From BOG-994 sp049514215 (lineage in GTDB: Bacteria > Pseudomonadota > Gammaproteobacteria > Burkholderiales > Burkholderiaceae_D), in assembly GCA_049514215.1 (NCBI GenBank), contig JBEKVI010000013.1, positions 1-64,000 of the forward strand: DNA of 64,000 nt, given 5' to 3'. Both the position numbers and the translations under genes were made by a program. Shown piece by piece: positions 17,834 to 25,237 of the stretch. Numbering within the stretch: the stretch's first letter is position 1; the number at the start of each line of letters is the position of its first letter. The notes under the pieces were generated by a model. That model searched no databases. It had not been told where the DNA came from and was given only the letters and a program-made list of their open reading frames with translations.

Positions 17834-19423
17834 CTAGGGCTTGCCGTCATCGACCTGGATCCAATCGGCCCGGACGAAACCGCTCGACAGAATCACCGGC
17901 TTGACATTGGAGCGCGACACCCAGCTCATCGCGGGACGGTCTAGTGGAAGCTCGTGAAAGCGCTGGGCTTGCAGGTGCAGGGTCTGAATTAGGATCTGAC
18001 GCCGTTTCTCGACGTTAGGCTCGACGTCGGCGGCGTCGATGAGCCGATCCAAATCCGGGTCGACGTAGCGACCCATGTTCTGAGCACCCCGCTGCGTCTT
18101 GGCGTCAAAAGAGTGAATCAGCGGATCCAGGACGATTTGCGCATCGACGATGGCCCCTCCCCACCCCAGCAGGTAGAAGCTCGTGTCGTAACGCTGAATT
18201 TTGGGAAAGTAGATCGTCTTGGGCATCGCATTGACGGATAGCTTCACATTGATGCGCGCCAGCATGCCCACGAGCGCAACGCAGATCTGCTGGTCGTTGA
18301 CGTAGCGATCGTTGGGGCAATCCAGTGTGAGCGAGAAACCGTCGGGATATCCGGCCTCGGCCATGAGCTTCTTGGCGCGTTCGATATCGACCGGGGGATG
18401 GACCTCCAATTCCGGATCCAGACAGCCAATTGCAGCGGTGGTCATGCAATCGGTGGTCTTTGCCTGGCCGCGCATGATCTTGCTCGCGATCGCCTGCGCA
18501 TCGATCACCCGAAAGAAGGCTTCGCGCACACGGATATCTTTAAACGGATTGCGACCCTTCACGCTGCCATAGGCGAGTTCGTCGGAATTCTGGTCCATCC
18601 CGAAAAAGAGAATCCGGCTCTCGGTCGTCGTGGTCACTCTAAGGGAGGAGTTCGCGCCCAAGCGTTCGATGTCCTGAGGAGGAGGCTCGGTGATGAGATC
18701 GACATCCCCGGACAAGAGGGCGGCCGTGCGGGTCGGGTCTGACCCGATCGGGGTGAAGATGATGTCCGTCACGTTGCCCTCGAACGGATGCCACCAGTTC
18801 GGATTGCGCTTGAGAACCGTGCGCACGCCCGGCTCTCGAGACACCAGGATATAGGGGCCCGTTCCGAGGGCATGATTGGCAGCGAAGGTTTCCTGCTTCT
18901 GCGCAAAGTTCAGGGGATGCTCAACCTTGTTGGCGACACACCAAGCCCGGCTCATCATCGACACGGTCGCAAGATGCTCCAGCAAGATGGGATCGGGTTT
19001 GTCTTGGCGCAGTTCGAGCGTGTAATCGTCGACGGCCACGGGTTTGCCCAAGGGTCGCGCATACTGCGCGATCTGCGAGGTCTCCTCCTGGGCTCGTTGA
19101 ATCGAGAACGCGGCGTCGCTCGCCGTAAAAGGCGTGCCGTCGTGAAATGTGACCCCTTGCCTAAGCTTCAAACGCCATGTTGTGTCGTTGACCTGCGTCC
19201 AGGAGACCGCCAACGAGGGGACGATCGCCAGATTGCGATCGCGGTCGACGAGGGAATCGTAGATCAGCGCAATCACATTCTCGGTGACGATTTCGTTGAA
19301 CGCCCCTGGATCGAGATTGGCCGCATCACCCCGCGCAGCCCAACGCAAGGTCTTGGCACTGACATCCGAAGCCGCGAACAAGGCGACCCAAAACAACATC
19401 CAGACAAGACGCTGCAGCCGCAT
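17834..19423 (-). CDS. periplasmic oligopeptide-binding protein (SBP_bac_5 / DppA-OppA type), orphan
   Basis: About 529 residues. Signal peptide residues 1-24 (MRLQRLVWMLFWVALFAASD core, cleavage after VSA). The mature protein has family-5 solute-binding features: N-terminal LRWAARGDAANLDP; W-T-Q-V-N-D-T-T-W-R-L-K-L-R-Q-G-V-T-F-H-D-G-T-P-F-T-A-S-D segment; LGTGPYILV; and Y-P-D-G-F-S-L-T-L-D-C. The start is fixed by AGGGAG six bases before the ATG at 19423; an in-frame frame extends to 19495. No ABC permease or ATPase gene adjoins it, so import would need a shared transporter elsewhere. It sits directly downstream of the micro-peptide operon but is separated by a terminator, so it has its own promoter. 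A link to those peptides is inference. Confidence 0.9.
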   Translation of the reverse strand: MRLQRLVWMLFWVALFAASDVSAKTLRWAARGDAANLDPGAFNEIVTENVIALIYDSLVDRDRNLAIVPSLAVSWTQVNDTTWRLKLRQGVTFHDGTPFTASDAAFSIQRAQEETSQIAQYARPLGKPVAVDDYTLELRQDKPDPILLEHLATVSMMSRAWCVANKVEHPLNFAQKQETFAANHALGTGPYILVSREPGVRTVLKRNPNWWHPFEGNVTDIIFTPIGSDPTRTAALLSGDVDLITEPPPQDIERLGANSSLRVTTTTESRILFFGMDQNSDELAYGSVKGRNPFKDIRVREAFFRVIDAQAIASKIMRGQAKTTDCMTTAAIGCLDPELEVHPPVDIERAKKLMAEAGYPDGFSLTLDCPNDRYVNDQQICVALVGMLARINVKLSVNAMPKTIYFPKIQRYDTSFYLLGWGGAIVDAQIVLDPLIHSFDAKTQRGAQNMGRYVDPDLDRLIDAADVEPNVEKRRQILIQTLHLQAQRFHELPLDRPAMSWVSRSNVKPVILSSGFVRADWIQVDDGKP

Positions 19424-19474
19424 GGATTCTCCCTGTATTGGCCGACCCAGACGAGTCGATTCTACGTAGTTGAC

Positions 19475-19511
19475 GTGACGTCCACCAGCCGTCACCTCAC
19501 GGTGACGTCAC
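19475..19511. promoter_or_regulatory. cluster of palindromic GTGACGTC sites upstream of the peptide-binding protein
   Basis: GTGACGTC occurs at 19475-19482 and again at 19502-19509, where it extends to the perfect 10-bp palindrome GTGACGTCAC (19502-19511). GTCACC (19491-19496) and GGTGAC (19501-19506) also form an inverted repeat around TCAC. The block lies 52-88 bases upstream of the start at 19423 and is a likely operator; the binding regulator is unknown. Confidence 0.5.
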
Positions 19512-19688
19512 GACCGATGATCGCCTAGTCGATCGAGGACGAACCCGACAAGGCGTGACGGACGTGTGCCATGCGCGGACCGCTGTGCGCTGCGGCGCTC
19601 TCGAGCGGGCAAGAGTTACGAGTGATTCGAAAGTACAGGCGTGCCGCCCGTGAGAGCTCGTGCCCTCGTTCTAGGCCACGTCCCGCGC

Positions 19689-19727
19689 AAAAAAAATTGG
19701 CTTCGCTCCTGCACAGAGCGAAGCCAA
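19689..19727 (-). terminator. strong intrinsic terminator of the micro-peptide operon
   Basis: Read on the minus strand, arms at 19727-19716 and 19708-19697 form a perfect 12-bp stem with a seven-base loop, followed by eight T (the A-run 19689-19696 on the plus strand). It begins 18 bases after the last peptide stop and separates the micro-genes from the peptide-binding protein gene. Confidence 0.92.
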
Positions 19728-19745
19728 CGCAGACTGAAATCGGCT

Positions 19746-19871
19746 TTAGTAGTCGACGATCAGGCTACCGCCGCCCACTTGCGTGAGTAGTTCGTCGGAG
19801 AGTTCGACGAAAGAGGAGGTTTGTTGCAAATCCGAGACGTCTGACTGCAGGATTTCGACTTGGGTACTCAT
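19746..19871 (-). CDS. double-glycine-leader micro-peptide 1 (41 aa)
   Basis: ATG start at 19871 with AAGGA nine bases upstream; 41 residues, stop TAA. The protein begins M-S-T-Q and ends LSDELLTQVGGGSLIVDY. Counting back from the third Gly as -1, it has Leu at -12, Ser at -11, Leu at -7, Val at -4 and Gly at -2/-1, which is the leader consensus recognised by C39 peptidase/ABC exporters. Predicted product: the hexapeptide SLIVDY. It is paralogous to the two genes upstream and is the last gene of the three-gene unit, ending just before a strong terminator. Alternative: uncleaved small protein, or RiPP precursor with distant enzymes. No Cys is present. Coding status is supported by paralogy plus ribosome binding sites in all three copies. 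Confidence 0.85.
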   Translation of the reverse strand: MSTQVEILQSDVSDLQQTSSFVELSDELLTQVGGGSLIVDY

Positions 19872-19912
19872 GGATGGCTTCCTTAGGTCGGATGAGGTGG
19901 AGGATTAGACGA

Positions 19913-20041
19913 TTAGTAATCGACGATGAGGCTGCCGCCACCAATCTGTGCGAGTACCTCGACGGAGAGGTCCACGAGCTGCTCAGCGCTTTGTAGTTCG
20001 AGTGCTTCGGACTGGATTTGCGTATCGAGTTGGGTATTCAA
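19913..20041 (-). CDS. double-glycine-leader micro-peptide 2 (42 aa)
   Basis: TTG start at 20041 with AGGGAG six bases upstream; 42 residues. It begins M-N-T-Q, parallel to M-S-T-Q of peptide 1, and ends LSVEVLAQIGGGSLIVDY. Leader register: Leu -12, Ser -11, Leu -7, Ile -4, Gly -2, Gly -1. Its C-terminal nine residues are identical to peptide 1 although codons differ (for example GATTAC against GACTAC), so the conservation is at protein level. The frame is open further upstream to 20137, but the conserved N-terminus and Shine-Dalgarno mark the TTG. The middle gene of the unit, about 41 bases from each neighbour. Predicted mature hexapeptide SLIVDY. Confidence 0.85.
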   Translation of the reverse strand: MNTQLDTQIQSEALELQSAEQLVDLSVEVLAQIGGGSLIVDY

Positions 20042-20082
20042 GTGCGACTCCCTAAATAAATATTGGGTGAAAAAACAAGCGA

Positions 20083-20199
20083 TTAGTATTTGATGACGAG
20101 ACTGCCCTCGCCGACTTGCGCGAGTATTCCAGAACACATTTCCACGACTTCGTTTTGCATCTTCAGATCCGTCGCTTCGCCTCGCCTCGGCGTTTCCAC
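20083..20199 (-). CDS. double-glycine-leader micro-peptide 3, divergent copy (38 aa)
   Basis: GTG start at 20199 with GAGG four to five bases upstream; 38 residues, an alternative ATG at 20160 gives 25. It ends MCSGILAQVGEGSLVIKY. From T-D-L onward it aligns with peptide 1 without gaps for 29 residues. The hydrophobic register is kept (Met -12, Leu -7, Val -4), but the Gly at -2 is Glu, and the tail is SLVIKY, with Lys in place of Asp. The Glu at -2 may impair cleavage by a canonical C39 peptidase, or mark a different processing preference. It is the first gene of the operon. The stop context TACTAATCG is shared with peptide 2, supporting tandem duplication. Confidence 0.75.
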   Translation of the reverse strand: METPRRGEATDLKMQNEVVEMCSGILAQVGEGSLVIKY

Positions 20200-20271
20200 C
20201 TGCCTCGGTATAGGACTTTTCCTTAGAAGAAATTAGGTCTTGGATTTCAACGCCAGATTACTTTTACCTAC

Positions 20272-20308
20272 GCGACACAGTAAAACCTATCCGACGGAGA
20301 AGTGTCAA
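20272..20308 (-). promoter_or_regulatory. promoter of the micro-peptide operon
   Basis: On the minus strand a perfect TTGACA (plus 20308-20303) is followed after 18 bases by TTTACT (plus 20284-20279, 4 of 6 to TATAAT). Transcription would start near 20272, giving a leader of about 70 bases before the GTG at 20199. The site lies inside the upstream extension of the HD-GYP open frame, which argues that the HD-GYP gene starts later, at 20417. Confidence 0.55.
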
Positions 20309-20416
20309 GGCAGCCCGCCCGAGATTGGCGTGGCTGCAACGAGTAGTAGCAAGGCTCAGTTGTGTGTGACTCGGTCTTGGTTTTCCGGTGAAATTGGCGC
20401 CGCCCAAGGTGGGCTA

Positions 20417-22447
20417 GTGAGACCGGACGTGGAACTCGAGCTTCTCTTTTTACAATCTTCGGATCAGATTGCCGCGACCATCGACAAGATGGGCAGCGCA
20501 GCGGCGATCCCATTGGCCGAAGGACTTGCGGATCGGGTCATGAAGCTCATGGAACATCTCGAGCCCAGAAATGAGTCCGCGATCATGCGGCTTGCGACCG
20601 CGTTCATGCGCATGCGTCACGAGGCTGGTCTCGAAAAGCGCCTCGCGGTCCTGGCACGCGCCTGCTTCTATTTCGAACGCATCGGCAAAAGCTATCAGGG
20701 CATCCGCTTTGGAGAGTTTGCGCGCGAAACCGCCCAGAAGAACGGCTTGAAAAACCTCGAGCGACGCGCGTGCAATACGCTTGCGGGTGCTTACATGGGA
20801 ACACTCGATCTCGAACAGGCGTGTCGTTGCCTCGAGCGCACGCTCGTCCTTGCACAAGAGATGGGAGACCGCTTTCTCCAGCTCGTGGCGATGACAATGA
20901 TTGCCTCCCTGTTCAAGGAGATGGGCCTCTATCACGATGCGCTTTTCGTCGCGCAAAAGGTCCTCGAAGTGGACGCGTCCGAGCTTGCCGCCCCCGAAGC
21001 GAGTGACGAGGAAAAACGCGCGAAGCGCGAGCAAAGCGATCATCTGCGATTCACCACCGCGGCCAACGGGCTGTTCTGCGCCACGCGACTGGGTGACGAA
21101 GCGGCTTCATTCCAGCTTCTCTCCGTCGGCTCCGGGCTCCTGAACAATCCCCTCATCGATGATGTCGCCCGGGCCACCTTCGAGAGTTACCGGGCCACTT
21201 ATCTCGTGGGTCGCGACGATCGCGAGACGGCCGATGAACTGATCGCTGCCGCACTCAAGCGCGAGGCCGCCAACAAGAATCCGCGCGTGGGTCTGCAGCT
21301 GCGCATCGCCGCGGCGTTGTGCGATTGGGCCAGTCACGACGAGGCTCGCATCGCCAAGTGCCACACCGACCTTCGCAAGCTCCATCGTGAAACAAAAGCC
21401 TCGGGCATGTATCACGACGACGTGCTCAGGGCGCTCATGCAGGTGTATGGCCAGTCGCATGAAAAGCAGGAATTCGATCTGGGTATCGGCTATGCGAAGG
21501 AACTGGTCGAATTCACGACCCGGGTCAAGCACGCAAAGTTCTATCATCAGCTCAGCGACCGTGGTCAAGAGGTAGATATTGCCAGCGGGCGCCAGGATGC
21601 GCGCGATCTGTTCGACAACGCGCGTCGCTGGCTTGACCTGGGCCAGGAACGGGCGGGCGAGGTCCGGCCCCCCGTATCCGCTCCCAAGCCCCAGCTCGCA
21701 AAGCATGATGAGCTGACGGTCATCCACGACGAATTGGCGAAGATGCGTACCGAAACGGCCAAGCGCATGATTCGCACGGTCGCCTACGAAATGGCCGAGA
21801 ACTGGGCGCTCGCCGCGGAGTTCTTCGACGATGAGACCGGTCAGCACTGTTTCAGAGTGGGTCGACTGGCGGGGCTGCTCGCTCGGGAAATCGGGATGGA
21901 TGAAACCTTCTGTGTGCGCATCGAGCACGCCGCGCGCCTGCACGACATCGGAAAAATCGGGGTCAACGAGCTCATCATTCTCAAGCCCGGTCCTCTGAAT
22001 CCCAACGAACTTGCGGCCATGCGCGCGCACGCTCTAATTGGCGCCCAACTGCTTGAGGGGTCCACCGACCCGACCCTCCAGATGGCCGCCTCGATCGCGA
22101 AGTATCACCACGAGTGGGTCAATGGCCAAGGCTATCCTATGGGCCTCACCGGGGCCAATATTCCGTTGGCGGCCCGCATTTGCGCCTACGCCGACGTGTA
22201 CGACGCGCTAACGCACAGCCGGCCCTACAAGTCTGCCTGGTCACATCGCTCGTCTGTGGAGCAAATGCTCGGAGAAAGCGGAACGCACTTCGACCCCGAA
22301 CTCTTTAGCCCCTTCTTAAGAGCCCTGGAGCGCTACGTCCAAGCGGCGGGCGAAGCCTCGCCGGAAAAAAACCCTCTGGCCGACATGGATGCCAACCCTC
22401 TTCTGTCCTCACGCCGTTCACTGATGGACGCGATCAAGAGCACCTAG
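20417..22447 (+). CDS. TPR-domain HD-GYP protein (c-di-GMP phosphodiesterase)
   Basis: About 676 residues, no signal peptide or membrane segment, so cytoplasmic. Residues about 40-430 are all-helical and TPR-like (for example LERRACNTLAGAYMGTLDLE; MIASLFKEMGLYHDALFVAQ), resembling the superhelical peptide-binding region of RRNPP regulators. A linker with Pro-rich PPVSAPKP (about 415-430) and a coiled coil leads to the HD-GYP domain (about 470-640), which keeps all expected residues: HCFRV, HDIGK (His509-Asp510), H in RAHALIG, HHEW, GYP (572-574) and DVYDALT. It should hydrolyse c-di-GMP. The GTG at 20417 with AAGGTGGG upstream is preferred; the frame is open to 20240. It is divergent from the micro-peptide operon. 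Confidence 0.88.
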   Translation: MRPDVELELLFLQSSDQIAATIDKMGSAAAIPLAEGLADRVMKLMEHLEPRNESAIMRLATAFMRMRHEAGLEKRLAVLARACFYFERIGKSYQGIRFGEFARETAQKNGLKNLERRACNTLAGAYMGTLDLEQACRCLERTLVLAQEMGDRFLQLVAMTMIASLFKEMGLYHDALFVAQKVLEVDASELAAPEASDEEKRAKREQSDHLRFTTAANGLFCATRLGDEAASFQLLSVGSGLLNNPLIDDVARATFESYRATYLVGRDDRETADELIAAALKREAANKNPRVGLQLRIAAALCDWASHDEARIAKCHTDLRKLHRETKASGMYHDDVLRALMQVYGQSHEKQEFDLGIGYAKELVEFTTRVKHAKFYHQLSDRGQEVDIASGRQDARDLFDNARRWLDLGQERAGEVRPPVSAPKPQLAKHDELTVIHDELAKMRTETAKRMIRTVAYEMAENWALAAEFFDDETGQHCFRVGRLAGLLAREIGMDETFCVRIEHAARLHDIGKIGVNELIILKPGPLNPNELAAMRAHALIGAQLLEGSTDPTLQMAASIAKYHHEWVNGQGYPMGLTGANIPLAARICAYADVYDALTHSRPYKSAWSHRSSVEQMLGESGTHFDPELFSPFLRALERYVQAAGEASPEKNPLADMDANPLLSSRRSLMDAIKST

Positions 22448-22548
22448 CGTCCCTTCGGACCGAGGGTCCCATCACAGTTTTCCATGCTGCGCCACGCCCG
22501 AGCCAATTTGCGTGGACGCGACCCGCTCATGGCCTGGGCCCCGGGCAG

Positions 22549-24060
22549 CTACATGTGATAGGCCGACTCCCCGTGGGACGAGATATCCAGGCCCTCTCGT
22601 TCCTGCTCTTCGCTAACGCGCAGTCCGATCAAAAGATCCACGAGCTTGAATGCCGTAAATGCAACGACGCCACTCCACAAGATTGTCATGCCCACCGCTT
22701 TGGCCTGAATGATAAGTTGCGCGATTTCGCCGGGGTATCCGGTCTTACCCGTCACGTAATCTACAACTGACCCAGGGCCACCCAAAGCCGGGTCGTTAAA
22801 GATTCCCGTTAAAAGCGCTCCTAGGATTCCACCGACTGCGTGTACGCCGAACACATCGAGCGCATCGTCGGCACGAATCATTTTCTTGAGCGCCGTCACG
22901 CCCCAAAGGCACACGGCTCCTGCCGCGACTCCAATAACGAAGGCGCCTGGGATGCCTACGTTTCCCGCGGCGGGAGTTATTGCCACCAATCCGGCCACCG
23001 CCCCCGAGGCGGCGCCGAGCATCGACGGCTTTCCCTTGAACAGGCGTTCCAGAAACGACCACGAGAGCACCGCACACGCCGTGGCCAAATAGGTGTTCAT
23101 AAACGCGAGCGAGGCCGATCCATTGGCTTCGAGAGCCGAACCCGCGTTGAATCCGAACCAACCGAACCACAGCAGCGACGCGCCGATCATCGTCATCGTA
23201 AGGCTATGTGGCGCCATCGATTCTTTACCAAGCCCGATACGCTTACCTAACACGAATGCGCCCACCAGCCCCGCTATGCCGGAGTTGATGTGCACGACAG
23301 TGCCTCCAGCAAAGTCGAGAGCGCCCCACTGCCAAAGCAACCCGCCTTTGAGGTTTGTTGCGTCGACGACGGACGCGCTCGTATAGGCGTCCGGCCCAGG
23401 CCAGTACCAAACCATATGGGCAATCGGCAGATAGCTGAACGTAAACCACAGCACAATGAATACGAGCAGCGCTGAGAATTTGACGCGCTCGACGATCGAC
23501 CCGAGAATTAGGCAGCACGTTATCGCTGCAAAGGTTGCCTGGAAAGCGACGTACACCAACTCATACATCGGTGTACCTTTCGAGAACGTCGATGCCATGG
23601 AGAAGTTGCCGCTTACTGAATCGAAGGTGCCACTAAGAAACAACCTTTCAAAACCGCCAATGATGCTATTGCCCTCGGTAAAGGCGAGTGAATATCCGTA
23701 GACACACCACAGTACCGTCACGAGCGAGAAAGTCACAAAGACCTGCATTAGCACCGAGAGCATGTTCTTGCTGCGGACCAAGCCTCCGTAAAACAGCGCC
23801 AGCGCGGGCACGGACATCAGTAACACAAGCGCCGTCGACGTCAGCATCCAGGCGGTGTCACCCTTGTTCGGGATCGGAGCCGCGGCAGCAGTGTTGGAAT
23901 CGGTCGATGTAGACGGGGGGGTTGTCACCGGAGGCGTAGCACTACCGTCCACAGTTGTGGCGGGAGTCGTGGGCTGATCTTCAGCTAGCACGCTCGGAGG
24001 TGCGAGAACGCTCAATAACAACGCGAACAGAAGCGCTGCCCGCAAAATCAATTGTCTCAT
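22549..24060 (-). CDS. amtB: ammonium transporter
   Basis: About 503 residues in the inner membrane. A signal peptide (about 1-28) and a Thr/Pro/Ser-rich linker (about 30-60) precede eleven transmembrane helices, the arrangement common in betaproteobacteria. The twin pore histidines are visible in YLPIAHMVWYWPG and in FGVHAVGGILGALLTG. It conducts ammonia/ammonium and is blocked by deuridylylated GlnK. The ATG at 24060 is preferred because AAGGGA lies at proper distance; a GTG at 24063 is immediately upstream. It follows glnK by 17 bases, a conserved operon, and converges with the HD-GYP gene. Confidence 0.95.
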   Translation of the reverse strand: MRQLILRAALLFALLLSVLAPPSVLAEDQPTTPATTVDGSATPPVTTPPSTSTDSNTAAAAPIPNKGDTAWMLTSTALVLLMSVPALALFYGGLVRSKNMLSVLMQVFVTFSLVTVLWCVYGYSLAFTEGNSIIGGFERLFLSGTFDSVSGNFSMASTFSKGTPMYELVYVAFQATFAAITCCLILGSIVERVKFSALLVFIVLWFTFSYLPIAHMVWYWPGPDAYTSASVVDATNLKGGLLWQWGALDFAGGTVVHINSGIAGLVGAFVLGKRIGLGKESMAPHSLTMTMIGASLLWFGWFGFNAGSALEANGSASLAFMNTYLATACAVLSWSFLERLFKGKPSMLGAASGAVAGLVAITPAAGNVGIPGAFVIGVAAGAVCLWGVTALKKMIRADDALDVFGVHAVGGILGALLTGIFNDPALGGPGSVVDYVTGKTGYPGEIAQLIIQAKAVGMTILWSGVVAFTAFKLVDLLIGLRVSEEQEREGLDISSHGESAYHM

Positions 24061-24077
24061 CACGACTCCCTTATGAG

Positions 24078-24416
24078 CTAAAGTGCTTCTTCGCCAATCT
24101 CGCCGGTGCGAATGCGATAAATCTCGATTAGTTCGTGAACGAATATCTTTCCATCACCGATCTTCCCGGTGCGCGCGGTCTCCAAGATGGTGCTCGCTAC
24201 CAACGGGAGCTGTCCGTCCGAAACCGCGATCTCGATTTTTACCTTGGGCAGGAAATCGATCGCGTATTCGGCCCCCCGATACAGCTCGGTGTGACCCTTC
24301 TGGCGTCCAAAGCCTTTGACTTCGGAGACCGTGATCCCCTGGATGCCCACTGCCGAAAGGGCTTCGCGCAGCTCTTCAAGCTTGTGTGGGCGTACTATCG
24401 CAGTGACAAATTTCAT
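24078..24416 (-). CDS. glnK: nitrogen regulatory protein P-II
   Basis: 112 residues, exactly the family length. The T-loop contains the uridylylation site Tyr51 in RGAEYAIDFLPKV, and the C-terminal P-II signature is present (KIGDGKIFVHELIEIYRIRTGE). It senses 2-oxoglutarate, ATP/ADP and glutamine status and gates the ammonium transporter encoded next in the operon. Position before amtB supports GlnK rather than GlnB. No sigma-54 promoter (GG-N10-GC form) was recognised in the upstream region, though nitrogen control is expected from the family. Confidence 0.95.
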   Translation of the reverse strand: MKFVTAIVRPHKLEELREALSAVGIQGITVSEVKGFGRQKGHTELYRGAEYAIDFLPKVKIEIAVSDGQLPLVASTILETARTGKIGDGKIFVHELIEIYRIRTGEIGEEAL

Positions 24417-25237
24417 GCATCGATCCTTTCGTGTCGAGGGGGCGAAGACCGTTCGCAGCGCCTAAACGCCGTGAAATCGAGTAAAGCCTTGTCAAACGAG
24501 TCAACGTGCGAATCCGATACCTACCGCGCGATTCTGTGTAAATCTGAACTCGCCCGACTTATGCCGTTCTTCTCAAAAACCCTCAAAGGCCGGATGCCGG
24601 AGACCCTTGGAAAGACGACCTTATCCAGGATCTCCAAAATCTAGGGTTTGGACGCGACATCGCTGGCGTTTACAACCGGCAGGCGGCCGATCAATGTGCA
24701 GTCCGCGACTCTGAGTGGTGCGCCGCCCCTTTTCTGTGCATCGAATTGATCTGCATTCGAGGGGCCCACCAGGGCCGGCGAACGACGCGTCGTACCCGGT
24801 TGCGTTGGTTTTTCCACGCCAAGGATCATTTGCCGCCTTAACAGGCGATGGCTCACGAGAACCACACGGATGTATTCAATCCGACGGGAATAGGGCGACC
24901 CATTCAGGGCGAAGGTGTTTGACGATTTCATTTGAAAGGCCGTCTTTCGAGCTCGCATTCTATCGAATGGCTATTCGCGTGCTCGCTTTCTACGAGGCCG
25001 GTCACCGAACGACTAATAAAATTTTTACGCCTCGTTTAGGTAACGTTGTTAAATCTCTACGGCTTTTTTTCTTCGCCTAGGTAGACTCGTCCTGTGGGTG
25101 ACCGGTACCGCGCAGGCCGGACCCCTCCAATCAAGATGTTTTCCCGATCGTTTCGAAAACAGGCAAATGGGGCTGTGGGCGCCCCTCTGGCACCTGCTTT
25201 CGATGCGCTCTTTTGCGGCTTTTGAATCCAATGGGAT
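24417..25237. other. about 820 bases without a supported gene
   Basis: The region lies between the divergent glnK and kdpD-like genes. Open frames of 60-170 codons cross it, but none shows a ribosome binding site with family-like protein sequence. The interval 25010-25080 is AT-rich with a seven-T run and may hold the kinase promoter. A decayed gene cannot be excluded. Confidence 0.45.

Noticed and set aside
19746..20199. Micro-genes as a direct-repeat array or CRISPR-like element
   Set aside because: Repetition is at protein level with different codons, each unit has a start, stop and Shine-Dalgarno, and spacers are not regular.
20240..20416. N-terminal extension of the HD-GYP protein from the longest frame
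   Set aside because: Composition looks non-coding, it contains the promoter of the opposite operon, and a GTG with a better ribosome binding site lies at 20417.
24417..24640. Sigma-54 promoter for glnK-amtB
   Set aside because: Expected from the family, but no GG-N10-GC element of good quality was found by eye.
24641..24958. 105-codon minus-strand frame between glnK and the Kdp-like kinase
   Set aside because: No ribosome binding site and no family-like composition.
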